Shown: positions 18,310-26,108 of the stretch, piece by piece
How the letters are laid out: each line of letters opens with the position of its first letter
Numbering within the stretch: the stretch's first letter is position 1
Assembly: GCA_965247435.1 (NCBI GenBank)
Contig: OZ252019.1
Coordinates: 744,001-808,000 of the forward strand
Length of the DNA: 64,000 bases
Direction: 5' to 3'
DNA from: Ilyomonas sp965247435
GTDB lineage: Bacteria > Bacteroidota > Bacteroidia > Chitinophagales > Chitinophagaceae
Translations under genes and position numbers: made by a program
The notes under the pieces: model-generated
Database searches by the model: none
What the model was told of the DNA's origin: nothing
The model's input: only the letters and a program-made list of their open reading frames with translations

Positions 18310-18335
18310 TACCAACTATTTTTCAGTACATTACC
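18310..18335 (-). repeat. IS right inverted repeat
   Basis: Complement of the left repeat with three mismatches. The last base of the IS is C18335, followed directly by the second copy of the 8-bp target duplication ATTTTTGA. Confidence 0.9.
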
Positions 18336-18396
18336 ATTTTTGAAAGTGTTGGCTTTATAAGCATTTGCAAATATTATCGGCTTATACTTTGGGAAA

Positions 18397-18420
18397 TTTT
18401 AAGGGTAATTACCCTTAAAA
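18397..18420. promoter_or_regulatory. Operator 1 of the HTH-ImmA gene
   Basis: A perfect 24-bp palindrome whose core AGGGTAATTACCCT is repeated at 18454-18467. The two centres are 52 bp apart, about five helical turns. The promoter -7 box lies between them. The arrangement suggests cooperative binding by a dimeric repressor, most simply the HTH protein encoded downstream. Confidence 0.75.
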
Positions 18421-18445
18421 TTTTTTAATCTTATATTTTAAGCTG

Positions 18446-18467
18446 TATTTTTGAGGGTAATTACCCT
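18446..18467 (+). promoter_or_regulatory. Promoter -7 box and operator 2 of the HTH-ImmA gene
   Basis: TATTTTTG at 18446-18453 fits the Bacteroidota -7 consensus TAnnTTTG; no convincing -33 box was seen. The second AGGGTAATTACCCT palindrome (18454-18467) starts at the next base and covers the expected transcription start, five bases before the ATG at 18472. No Shine-Dalgarno fits in that space. Binding here would block transcription directly. Confidence 0.7.
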
Positions 18468-18471
18468 TTTT

Positions 18472-19671
18472 ATGAGTAAATTTAATGTAGATGATCTGCT
18501 TAAAACTGCTTTCCAAGATTCAAAGGAGCAGATTAATATAAAAAAGTGCTTTGAGGAAAAGCTATTAGAATATGACCTTAGTAAAACAAAGGCGTTAAAT
18601 GTCTTAGGTATTGACAAAGACGTTTTTGAGGACATTGTTAGCGGCTCTGCCAAGCAGCCAAGCATGATACACGTATTGAAAATAGCGCAGTTCATTGAAA
18701 TGGATTTAAAAGATGTGGTTACTGCGTTAATGAGTAATCAAAGCAGTGAGACTATCAGTTCAATAGAGAAGGCAAAGAAAGTCTCTTTTCTTGCAAAAAA
18801 CTTTGACATTAAGAAGCTAACCAAGATTGGCTTTTTTAATGACAGCGACGATATTGATTATTTAATTCAACGTGTTTTGACCTTCTTCGGCTATGAGGGC
18901 GTACACGAATTTGAAGAACAATTGCTTTTGCCTTTCTATAGCAAGTCAAAACGCACCTTCTCGGATAAGATGAAAGATTTTTGGGTAAAGTCTGCTTACC
19001 AATCTTTCAAGAGTATCAGCAATCCAAATGAATATGATAGAGAAGGTCTGAAAGATTTAATTATTAAAGCAAAACCGTATTGTCAAGATGTAGAAAACGG
19101 TCTGCTAACTGTATGCAAGGCGCTTTACAACATCGGTGTTACTGTGATTCTTCAAAATCAGTTGGTCACAACGCAAGTCAGAGGCGGAACTTTTGTAGTC
19201 AATGGGAAGCCGTGTATTGTGATAACTGATTTATTCAAACGTTACCCAACACTTTGGACAACATTAATTCACGAGCTGCATCATGTTTTGTACGATTTGG
19301 AAAAAATATCGCATGCGCAATTTCATTTGACAGGCGAACCGGATTTATTTCTGATTGAGGATAAAGCTGACGACTTTGCTATTGAATATTTCTGTGGGAT
19401 GAAACATTTTAATTACATAAGGCCCCACATCAATAATCGTGTGGTGGTAGAAAGATTTGCAAGAAACTTAGAGGTACATAAATCCTTTATTTACTCGGCT
19501 TTCAGGCATTTTCAGGAAAAGCTGTATAAGAAAAACTTTTACGGAGCATACACTGAATTTTTTCCTGATTACACCATAGCAATAAAACAACTTCATTCGC
19601 TTACGTGGAAAGAAAACAGTCTTCCAGAAGTGGCAAGCAAAATAAAATCACTCTTTGAATTAAATGTATAA
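18472..19671 (+). CDS. XRE-like HTH protein with ImmA/IrrE-type metallopeptidase domain
   Basis: The N-terminal ~80 residues are a helix-turn-helix domain (SKTKALNVLGIDKDVFEDIV...MIHVLKIAQFIE). The C-terminal half carries the zinc-protease motif HELHH in TLIHELHHVLYDLE and a downstream acidic region EDKADDFAIEYF typical of ImmA/IrrE proteins. Such proteins cleave repressors or antitoxins or act as self-regulated antitoxins. The start at 18472 was chosen because the upstream ATG (18451) lies inside the promoter region. Twin operators point to autoregulation. The next gene starts 3 bp after its stop, so the two form an operon. Confidence 0.85.
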   Translation: MSKFNVDDLLKTAFQDSKEQINIKKCFEEKLLEYDLSKTKALNVLGIDKDVFEDIVSGSAKQPSMIHVLKIAQFIEMDLKDVVTALMSNQSSETISSIEKAKKVSFLAKNFDIKKLTKIGFFNDSDDIDYLIQRVLTFFGYEGVHEFEEQLLLPFYSKSKRTFSDKMKDFWVKSAYQSFKSISNPNEYDREGLKDLIIKAKPYCQDVENGLLTVCKALYNIGVTVILQNQLVTTQVRGGTFVVNGKPCIVITDLFKRYPTLWTTLIHELHHVLYDLEKISHAQFHLTGEPDLFLIEDKADDFAIEYFCGMKHFNYIRPHINNRVVVERFARNLEVHKSFIYSAFRHFQEKLYKKNFYGAYTEFFPDYTIAIKQLHSLTWKENSLPEVASKIKSLFELNV

Positions 19672-19673
19672 TC

Positions 19674-20237
19674 ATGAGTAACGAAGAAAAGAAAAATAAA
19701 AAAGTAAAGCAGGACTCCGAACTGTCGCCGGAAGACTTGGAAAGAATGGAACTACTACGTAAGTCAAGTGAGAAGACTGGCCGGCAGCTTCGCATTGATT
19801 TGGAAAGCGGCAACCTGCAAGAGATAGACGAATTAAGGCAGATGCTCGGAAAGGATTTTGAAAACCCTGAAGAAAAGTACAGCGTTTACTACAGAGGAAT
19901 TAGGAACATCTTAATGGCTTATTTGCCCAAAGGAAAAGAATTTCAAGAAGCTCGTCAAATTATCTATGATGAAAAGAACATTTTTCTGAATGCTGGTAAG
20001 AAAAAGTCAGACAATAGCGGGATACGAAAAAGCGATGGGCGAATGACATTCCAGTATAAGATGAACGAAATGCTTGATGTTATCGTTAAATGGGTTTCCG
20101 AATCGCAGAATCCTTTTGCTCTTTACAACACGTTGTATGAGTTGAATGAAAGGAACGGTTATGGACACGAAAATTATGACGGTACTTCTTTAAGTTTCGC
20201 AAAGGCAATGCGAAAACTAAAACCCGAAAGTGAATAG
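19674..20237 (+). CDS. Unrecognised partner of the HTH-ImmA protein
   Basis: 187 residues, with a strongly charged N-terminus (EEKKNKKVKQDSE) predicted to be helical or disordered, followed by a mixed helical region. No known catalytic motif was recognised. The start is 3 bp after the preceding stop, so co-expression is almost certain. A toxin, a substrate or an adaptor of the protease are all possible; nothing in the sequence decides between them. Confidence 0.75.
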   Translation: MSNEEKKNKKVKQDSELSPEDLERMELLRKSSEKTGRQLRIDLESGNLQEIDELRQMLGKDFENPEEKYSVYYRGIRNILMAYLPKGKEFQEARQIIYDEKNIFLNAGKKKSDNSGIRKSDGRMTFQYKMNEMLDVIVKWVSESQNPFALYNTLYELNERNGYGHENYDGTSLSFAKAMRKLKPESE

Positions 20238-20538
20238 TTTTCGGTTGAATGATCTCTAAGAAGCATCGGCAAGATTGCGGCTCTGGGCAGGTTGGCTTTG
20301 TGTCCTGCCTTTAGTGTACCTGACAATGTGCCGCAATAAGTGTCGGCAAAAGAAGCGTTGACGATTAAAACAGTTTGAAAATATGTCGCTCAACCGTCCT
20401 GTGTCACCCAATTGGTGTGCTGTTGTAAGATGGCATACAACGCTCTAACATATATCCGTTCAAATACTAAAAGCGCTATCCAATTTTCTCTATTGAATTG
20501 TCTTACACTTTTAGGTTATTTGCACAAATTCCGTTTGT
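20238..20538. other. Gene-free gap before asnS
   Basis: No ORF of credible quality, tRNA or strong terminator was seen. The stretch reads like degraded intergenic DNA between the accessory pair and the housekeeping gene. The last ~60 bases before asnS are AT-rich and must hold its promoter, but no full consensus could be fixed. Confidence 0.5.
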
Positions 20539-21975
20539 ATGTTTAACAACCGCACAAAAATAAAAAGCATACTCGATGCCGGCGAATGGGGTAAAGCAGT
20601 AATTGTAATGGGCTGGGTACGCACGTTTCGCAACAATCAGTTCATTGCTTTAAACGATGGCAGCACCAACAATAACATCCAGGTAGTGGCCGCGCTTGGC
20701 CTCCTGAATGAAGAAACGCTGAAACGCATTACCACCGGCGCTTCGCTCAAAGTAACCGGCGAAGTAGTGCAAAGCATTGGCAGGGGACAAAGCGTAGAAA
20801 TAAAAGCAGCCACTATAGAAATATTAGGCGATTGCGATGCAGAAAAATATCCGCTCCAACCGAAGAAGCACAGCCTCGAATTCTTACGCGAGATAGCCCA
20901 CCTCCGCTTTCGCACCAATACTTTCGGCGCAGTGTTCCGCATACGGCACGCACTGGCTTTTGCCGTGCACCGGTTCTTTAATGATAAGGGCTTTGTGTAT
21001 TTGCATACGCCCATCATTACGGCAAGCGATGCAGAAGGCGCAGGAGAATTATTTAAGGTAACAACGCTGCCTTTAAACGACGCGCCCACGACCGAAAGCG
21101 GTGACATTAATTTTAAAGAAGACTTTTTTGGCAAGAGCACCAACCTTACGGTGAGCGGCCAGTTGGAAGGCGAGCTGGGCGCGATGGCCTTCAGCGATAT
21201 TTATACTTTCGGCCCAACCTTTCGCGCAGAGAACAGTAATACGACGCGTCACCTCGCCGAGTTCTGGATGATAGAGCCGGAAATGGCGTTTTACGATTTG
21301 GAAGACAACATGAACCTGGCCGAAGAATTCATACAATACCTCATTAATTATGTACTGAATAATAACAGGGATGATTTATTATTTCTCGATCAGCGCTTAG
21401 TGGAAGAAGAAAAAGGCAAACCACAGGCAGAGAGGATAGAACTGGGTTTGCTGGACAAGCTGCGCTTTGTGGTAGATAATCAATTTGAACGCATTACCTA
21501 CACCGATGCGATAGATATTTTACTGCAGTCGCCGGCTTATAAAAAGAAAAAATTTAAGTACAACGTGAGCTGGGGCATTGATATGCAAAGCGAGCACGAA
21601 CGCTACCTAGTGGAAAAGCATTTTAAAAAGCCGGTGATCGTTACCAATTATCCCGAAGGCATTAAAGCTTTTTATATGCGCATGAATGAGGATGGCAAAA
21701 CGGTAGCGGCGATGGATATTTTAGCGCCGGGCATCGGCGAGATCGTAGGCGGCAGCCAGCGCGAAGAGCGGTATGATAAACTGGTAAGCCGCATGGAAAA
21801 AATGCACATCCCAACAGAAGAAATGAGCTGGTATCTGGATACGCGCCGCTATGGCGCGGTACCGCACGCCGGCTTTGGGCTGGGCTTTGAGCGGATGGTA
21901 CAGTTTGTAACCGGCATGACGAATATCAGGGATGTAATACCCTTTGCACGCACGCCGCAAAACTGTAGTTTCTGA
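20539..21975 (+). CDS. asnS: Asparaginyl-tRNA synthetase
   Basis: A class IIb aminoacyl-tRNA synthetase that charges tRNA-Asn. The N-terminal OB-fold (GWVRTFRNNQFIALNDGS) binds the anticodon. Motif 2 is FRAENSNTTRHLAEFWMIEP, and motif 3 is GFGLGFERMVQFVTG near the C-terminus, followed by IRDVIPFARTP. The length of 478 residues is standard. It marks the conserved chromosomal backbone immediately before tRNA-Phe and the prophage. Confidence 0.97.
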   Translation: MFNNRTKIKSILDAGEWGKAVIVMGWVRTFRNNQFIALNDGSTNNNIQVVAALGLLNEETLKRITTGASLKVTGEVVQSIGRGQSVEIKAATIEILGDCDAEKYPLQPKKHSLEFLREIAHLRFRTNTFGAVFRIRHALAFAVHRFFNDKGFVYLHTPIITASDAEGAGELFKVTTLPLNDAPTTESGDINFKEDFFGKSTNLTVSGQLEGELGAMAFSDIYTFGPTFRAENSNTTRHLAEFWMIEPEMAFYDLEDNMNLAEEFIQYLINYVLNNNRDDLLFLDQRLVEEEKGKPQAERIELGLLDKLRFVVDNQFERITYTDAIDILLQSPAYKKKKFKYNVSWGIDMQSEHERYLVEKHFKKPVIVTNYPEGIKAFYMRMNEDGKTVAAMDILAPGIGEIVGGSQREERYDKLVSRMEKMHIPTEEMSWYLDTRRYGAVPHAGFGLGFERMVQFVTGMTNIRDVIPFARTPQNCSF

Positions 21976-22020
21976 TGCCTGCCGGTGCAGTAAGCCGCAG
22001 AAAAAAGGCGGAACTGAAAT

Positions 22021-22050
22021 TTTGAAATTAACAAATGCACCTTATATTTG
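22021..22050 (+). promoter_or_regulatory. Promoter of tRNA-Phe
   Basis: TTTG at 22021-22024 and TATATTTG at 22043-22050, spaced 18 bp apart, match the Bacteroidota -33/-7 consensus very well and place transcription start about ten bases before the tRNA. Confidence 0.8.
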
Positions 22051-22065
22051 CAGCCCTTTACGGAT

Positions 22066-22138
22066 GGTGCGGTAGCTCAGTCGGTAGAGCAAAGGACTGA
22101 AAATCCTTGTGTCGCCGGTTCGATCCCGGCTCACACCA
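22066..22138 (+). tRNA. tRNA-Phe (anticodon GAA)
   Basis: Full cloverleaf: D-arm GCTC/GAGC, anticodon stem AAGGA/TCCTT with GAA at 22099-22101, and T-arm GCCGG TTCGATC CCGGC. CCA is not encoded. The acceptor stem GGTGCGG pairs with TCACACC except for a C5-A68 mismatch and a terminal G-T. The integrase gene begins ~110 bp downstream, so the 3' end of this tRNA is the likely phage attachment site. Confidence 0.95.
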
Positions 22139-22141
22139 CAG
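22114..22141. other. Inferred prophage attachment site (tRNA-Phe 3' end)
   Basis: The T-arm and 3' acceptor strand of tRNA-Phe form the usual target of tyrosine integrases. The prophage continues to the right edge, so the second copy of the attachment core should lie outside the window and the exact core length cannot be set here. I saw no second copy inside the window. Confidence 0.5.
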
Positions 22142-22180
22142 GGCTGAAAGTGAAGCTGGATAAGCCTTTCAGCCTTTTTT
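22142..22180 (+). terminator. Terminator after tRNA-Phe
   Basis: GGCTGAAAG (22142-22150) pairs perfectly with CTTTCAGCC (22166-22174), followed by TTTTTT. It ends tRNA transcription and separates it from the integrase. Confidence 0.85.
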
Positions 22181-22247
22181 ATTCTCTTGATAATAACGCT
22201 GTATACTGAAAACGCTAACAAAATCGCTAACGTTTAAATGTATAACT

Positions 22248-23456
22248 ATGTTATTACTGCCCAATGGCTGTACAGCCAGTGATTTAAGTGTTCATCCTCA
22301 AAACTGGAAAGAAAAGAACGCATCTACAAAAAAGCCCTGGTATATTTTCTATCGTTTTTATGATCCTCTCGCCCGCAAAGAATTTCCGACTGGTAAACTT
22401 GTACCGATAAAAGGCATGAACCGGATAAAAGACCTGAAGGACCGGCAGGCTGTAACCAAAGAATTGCTCGAGAATGAAGAAAAGCTGTTGAAGGAAAAAG
22501 GGTGGAACCCGATAACTGAGCAATTTATGAACGAGGAAGAGGAAGAAGATGCTTCTTACCTGGTACCACCCACTACCCCCTTGATAAAGGCATTGATAAT
22601 TTCGAAAGACAATCTTACTGTTGTAGATTCTACCAGGAGCGATCTTAAGTCTACCATTAATGTAATAAAGCAAGCTGTAGAGCCTTTGCGATATAACAAT
22701 CTATCTATTAGCAGTATTGAAACCAGGCATGTAAAAAATATATTGGAATACCTGTATAAGCAGAACAAAAATTTTGGCAATAATCGCTATAATAAGGTTA
22801 GGGCTTACCTGCTCATGCTATTTAAGGAATTGAAAGAATTGGGAGCGGTAAAGTATAATCCGGTTACAGACATTAGTCTTAAAACACCCATCCGGAAGCT
22901 GCGTGCAGTACTAAGTGATGAAGAGCGAAAAATAATTGATAGTTTTCTTAAACAGAACTATTACACTTTTTGGCGTTTCATGCATATATTTTTCCATAGC
23001 GGCGCAAGGGAAACAGAGCTGATGAGTGTGCAGGGTAAAGATGTGGATTTGGAAAATCAGCGATTTAAAACAACTGTAAAAAAAGGAAAGGAATACCGCG
23101 AGATTTGGAAGACTATAAAAGATATTGCCCTGCCACTTTGGAGGCGGGCAATGAATAAATGCGCGCCTGATGAATATTTATTTTCGAAAGGGCTGGTGCC
23201 AGGCACCAAAAGGATAAGAACCGAACAGATAACCCGGCGCTGGAGAGTGCATGTGAAAAAGAAACTGCAGGTAGAAGCCGATTTTTACGCATTGAAACAT
23301 TTAAACACTACGGAGATGCTGGACCACCTTGCAGAACTGGATGTTGCAAAATTGAACGGCCACACAACTACAGCAATGATAAAAACCGTGTATGATGTGC
23401 GCCGGGTGGAACGGCAGCATGAGCGACTGAAGAAGGTGGGTAACGAATTTGTTTAG
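22248..23456 (+). CDS. int: Tyrosine recombinase (prophage integrase)
   Basis: The N-terminal half carries an arm/core-binding region with ETRHVKNILEYLYKQNKNFG. The catalytic domain has Arg I in HSGARETELMSV, then YALKHLNTTEML in place of the usual HxLRH box, then LNGHTTTAMIKTVY with His and the nucleophile Tyr. The YxLKH variant replaces the classical His and Arg II and should be checked, although the rest of the fold is intact. The gene abuts tRNA-Phe, as expected for a tRNA-integrating phage, and its stop overlaps the convergent next gene by 4 bp. Confidence 0.92.
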   Translation: MLLLPNGCTASDLSVHPQNWKEKNASTKKPWYIFYRFYDPLARKEFPTGKLVPIKGMNRIKDLKDRQAVTKELLENEEKLLKEKGWNPITEQFMNEEEEEDASYLVPPTTPLIKALIISKDNLTVVDSTRSDLKSTINVIKQAVEPLRYNNLSISSIETRHVKNILEYLYKQNKNFGNNRYNKVRAYLLMLFKELKELGAVKYNPVTDISLKTPIRKLRAVLSDEERKIIDSFLKQNYYTFWRFMHIFFHSGARETELMSVQGKDVDLENQRFKTTVKKGKEYREIWKTIKDIALPLWRRAMNKCAPDEYLFSKGLVPGTKRIRTEQITRRWRVHVKKKLQVEADFYALKHLNTTEMLDHLAELDVAKLNGHTTTAMIKTVYDVRRVERQHERLKKVGNEFV

Positions 23457-24004
23457 AAGGAGGAGTTATAAGACATGTGTTTTTTCAACTTATCAGTAGC
23501 GATCAAAGTTGCAATTTTTGTTTGCATTTGTAAAAACTTCCAGTCACTTTCTACATAAAATTTTGGCTTTTCATCCGTAGGCTTTAATTGAATATCATAT
23601 CCGCTTTTCATGTCAACAATGTGATATAAAAAATTGCTAAGTGTATAGCGATATCTATTGTCTTTACATTCAATTTTAATGAGGTAAGTTACCGTAGATG
23701 AAAAGCCCATTTTCATTATCTTGGCAACATCGACTGGAGCTTTTGCATTAAGTAAAACTATTTTTGAAACATCGTCAGTTGATTCGATGTCAAAGGCATT
23801 GTTCGTTGAACTGACTGTTTTAAACAACTTTGCTCTGCTATATAAAGTATTAGCCTCTGTACTATCAACATGCTCAACCTCCGCATATGTTACCTCCTTA
23901 GTAACTGAATCAATGGGAAGTAAAAATTTTGCAGTAGAATCTTGTTTTTGGCCAAAACTAAAAATTGGGAATACAAAATAAAGCAGAATGAAAACTTTTT
24001 TCAT
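23453..24004 (-). CDS. Exported DUF4468-type protein
   Basis: A signal peptide is visible (MKKVFILLYFVFPIFSFG, then Q). The body matches the pattern of DUF4468, a TBP-like fold common in Bacteroidota: VTYAEVEHVDSTEANTLYSRAKLF, a central GF region, and YLIKIECKDNRYRYTLSNF. Function is unknown. It is convergent with the integrase and sits with another exported protein at the prophage edge, the usual place for lysogenic-conversion cargo. Confidence 0.8.
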   Translation of the reverse strand: MKKVFILLYFVFPIFSFGQKQDSTAKFLLPIDSVTKEVTYAEVEHVDSTEANTLYSRAKLFKTVSSTNNAFDIESTDDVSKIVLLNAKAPVDVAKIMKMGFSSTVTYLIKIECKDNRYRYTLSNFLYHIVDMKSGYDIQLKPTDEKPKFYVESDWKFLQMQTKIATLIATDKLKKHMSYNSSF

Positions 24005-24029
24005 GACAGGATAATGATTTGTTTTTTAT

Positions 24030-24581
24030 TTAATGTTTATGGGGTGCGCTACGAGTGTATGGTCGTACGTAAGTTCCATCCTTTCGTAAATATCCTTTTA
24101 CATTCACTGTTTTTGGGTTGTTTAAAGAAGATCCATCGTAATACTCAGCTCTTTCTTCCTCTTTTTTAGGAATGTAATCATAAGTACCATATTCTGTATG
24201 GTATTTAAATGTTCTTATTTTTTCAACTGGATAGGACGTTTTTTTAGCAATTGCAATTTTTGCTACATACCCTTTTACATCGCCAAATATGACTGGTACA
24301 AAATCTCCTGAAGTGTCTTTGAAAACAAATTGCTGCCCAGGTTCGAATTGCAGCTTACTATAGATATAGGATTGCTGTGTATAAAGGTAGGCGTTGCCCT
24401 GAAATGTCGCAATAGAGTAAGTGTTTTTACTTTTGAAAAAGGTGGAATCTGTATTTAATAGTGAATCGTCTCCCTGATAAATGCTTGAATCAACAACTGC
24501 TGAATTGATCTGAGAATAAGATGTATTACATTTAATGCAGGCTAAACAAGCAAGCAGTAGTACAAAAGGCTTACATTTCAT
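24030..24581 (-). CDS. Exported, probably lipid-anchored protein of unknown function
   Basis: The N-terminus MKCKPFVLLLACLACIKC resembles a signal peptide with possible lipobox cysteines. The middle is beta-rich with no recognised domain. The C-terminus VKGYLRKDGTYVRPYTRSAP resembles a short motif (GxYRKDGTYVxPHxR) found at the ends of many Bacteroidota proteins. It is 25 bp upstream of the DUF4468 gene in the same direction, so the two are likely co-transcribed. Surface or host-fitness cargo is possible. Confidence 0.7.
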   Translation of the reverse strand: MKCKPFVLLLACLACIKCNTSYSQINSAVVDSSIYQGDDSLLNTDSTFFKSKNTYSIATFQGNAYLYTQQSYIYSKLQFEPGQQFVFKDTSGDFVPVIFGDVKGYVAKIAIAKKTSYPVEKIRTFKYHTEYGTYDYIPKKEEERAEYYDGSSLNNPKTVNVKGYLRKDGTYVRPYTRSAPHKH

Positions 24582-24662
24582 AATTTTTTATTTCGGACAA
24601 TTGTTTTGGTTGAGGGTGCCGCACAGGTAGGAGCAACGAAGATATATAAATATATTAATATT

Positions 24663-24851
24663 TCAAATTTCGGCTGGTTCGCTTGGAAATTTATCAAGCC
24701 TGGCAAAACATTTATCGCAGAGTTGGCCACGGTGCCGGAGTTGTTCTATACGTTCCCTGTATTCTGCAATTGATAAAACCCATCCGGCTCTGCGGTGGCA
24801 TAAAGTTTTTTTCTGGTCAACGCTTGCATGAAACTTTTTTGGGTAGGGCAT
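24663..24851 (-). CDS. Small possible zinc-binding protein
   Basis: 62 residues with TLCHRRAGWVLS and CDKCFARLD, which gives a Cys/His set that could bind zinc. It is rich in Lys and Arg. No family is recognised. It is kept because the Cys-His spacing looks deliberate, but with so short a frame chance is not excluded. Confidence 0.45.
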   Translation of the reverse strand: MPYPKKFHASVDQKKTLCHRRAGWVLSIAEYRERIEQLRHRGQLCDKCFARLDKFPSEPAEI

Positions 24852-24910
24852 TGTATTCTATTTATGCTAAAAACTCTTTATAAAAATTTTCTTGGTAGTA
24901 AGATTTGTTT

Positions 24911-25321
24911 CTAAAATTTATTAGAAAAAAGGCTCAGGCCGCTGAATACGGCGGCAGCTATTGAGGAAAGCTTATTAACTGTTTCCAGCCGATCAGGACC
25001 GAGTTCCTTTTTTAAATGATCAATTTCAAGAAGCAATTTATTGATGTTGGCCTCTAACAATTCCTCCTGTGCTACAAACCCCCCTCGTAATAAAAAATCA
25101 TTTGCTTCAACACGAAGAATTAGAAAAATGGCGACTTTACGGGCGTTTAGATCTTCTATAAAACCATGCCTCTCAAAATATCGCAATACTGAATTTAAGG
25201 TGTCAAAGTCTATATTAATACTTTTTAAAACATCATCCACAGGAATTTGAGACGGGCTTTCAGTTTCTAAGTTGAGGCAAAGCCATTTTAAAACATCATC
25301 CTTTATTGTTGGTGTAATCAT
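24911..25321 (-). CDS. Hypothetical winged-helix/coiled-coil protein
   Basis: 136 residues. The first ~70 look like a winged-helix fold (DDVLKWLCLNLETESPSQIP...VLRYFERHGFIEDL). Then comes a heptad-like segment (EELLEANINKLLLEIDHLKK) and a C-terminal hydrophobic stretch (LSSIAAAVFSGLSLF) that may insert in a membrane. No known function. It is divergent from the serine recombinase gene. Confidence 0.7.
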   Translation of the reverse strand: MITPTIKDDVLKWLCLNLETESPSQIPVDDVLKSINIDFDTLNSVLRYFERHGFIEDLNARKVAIFLILRVEANDFLLRGGFVAQEELLEANINKLLLEIDHLKKELGPDRLETVNKLSSIAAAVFSGLSLFSNKF

Positions 25322-25484
25322 ACATTATTTCATTGCAGAATAATTAAAACGAGTTTTTCTCAAAAAAACGCTTTATTAAAGATAATGAGAAATTGATTAG
25401 TAAGACGTATTTTTGAGACAAGCTTGCAGGTTAAGCGATTTCTTTTTTCTCTATTGGGAGAAAATAAAAATAAACGAGCGTTTT

Positions 25485-26081
25485 ATGAGAATCGGATATG
25501 CGCGGGTGAGCACCCAGGATCAGAAGCTGGAGCTGCAAACGGATGCCTTGAAAAAGGCTGGCTGCGAAATAATTTTTAAAGAGAAGATCTCCGGGAAAAA
25601 TAAAGAGCGGCCGGAGCTGATGAAAGTGTTTTGCAAGCTGCGTAAAGGAGATGAGCTGGTCGTGTGGAAGCTTGACCGGCTTGGGCGAAGCATTCAGGAT
25701 TTGATAGACCTGGTGGCGAAGATGAAAGAAATGGAGGTAACGTTTTTGAGCTTGCAGGACGGCATAAATACCAACACGGCCACTGGCAGATTTACCTTTA
25801 ATGTTTTTGCATCGCTTGCGGAATTTGAAAGGGAAATAATACGGGAAAGAACTTATGCCGGCTTAGCGGCCGCAAGGGCGAGAGGCAGAGTAGGTGGCCG
25901 GCCAAAAGGTTCCAGCCAGGCAATGATCAGTCTGGCGCTGAGCATTAAAATGGTATTTGATGCCGGAAAAAAATCAATGGGCGAGATAGCAAAAGACTTT
26001 AAGATAAGTCGGGCAACTGCTTACCGATACTTAAAAAATGCAGAAGAGTTTACGCGGGAGCAGGATGCTATAAATGCATAA
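25485..26081 (+). CDS. Serine recombinase (resolvase/invertase family)
   Basis: The N-terminal catalytic domain begins MRIGYARVSTQDQ, with the nucleophile Ser in ARVST. Next come KLDRLGRS and FASLAEFEREIIRERT, and the C-terminal helix-turn-helix MGEIAKDFKISRATAYRYL binds DNA. The 198-residue length fits Hin/Gin-type small serine recombinases. The ATG at 25485 fits the family start; an upstream frame is only extension. In a phage this class inverts tail-fibre segments or resolves multimers, but no inversion repeats were recognised nearby. Confidence 0.92.
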   Translation: MRIGYARVSTQDQKLELQTDALKKAGCEIIFKEKISGKNKERPELMKVFCKLRKGDELVVWKLDRLGRSIQDLIDLVAKMKEMEVTFLSLQDGINTNTATGRFTFNVFASLAEFEREIIRERTYAGLAAARARGRVGGRPKGSSQAMISLALSIKMVFDAGKKSMGEIAKDFKISRATAYRYLKNAEEFTREQDAINA

Positions 26082-26108
26082 ATACATTTTTATAAAATCA
26101 ACATACGA

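Larger units (their letters stand above)
17058..18335 (+). mobile_element. Decayed IS256-type insertion sequence (variant with zinc ribbon)
   Basis: A complete element of 1278 bp with both ends visible: 26-bp imperfect inverted repeats (three mismatches) flanked by an exact 8-bp duplication ATTTTTGA at 17050-17057 and 18336-18343. The internal transposase is frameshifted. Hairpin terminators lie on both sides of the transposase gene. The 8-bp duplication and ~1.3 kb size agree with the IS256 family. It inserted in the gap after mocA without breaking a recognisable gene. Confidence 0.92.
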
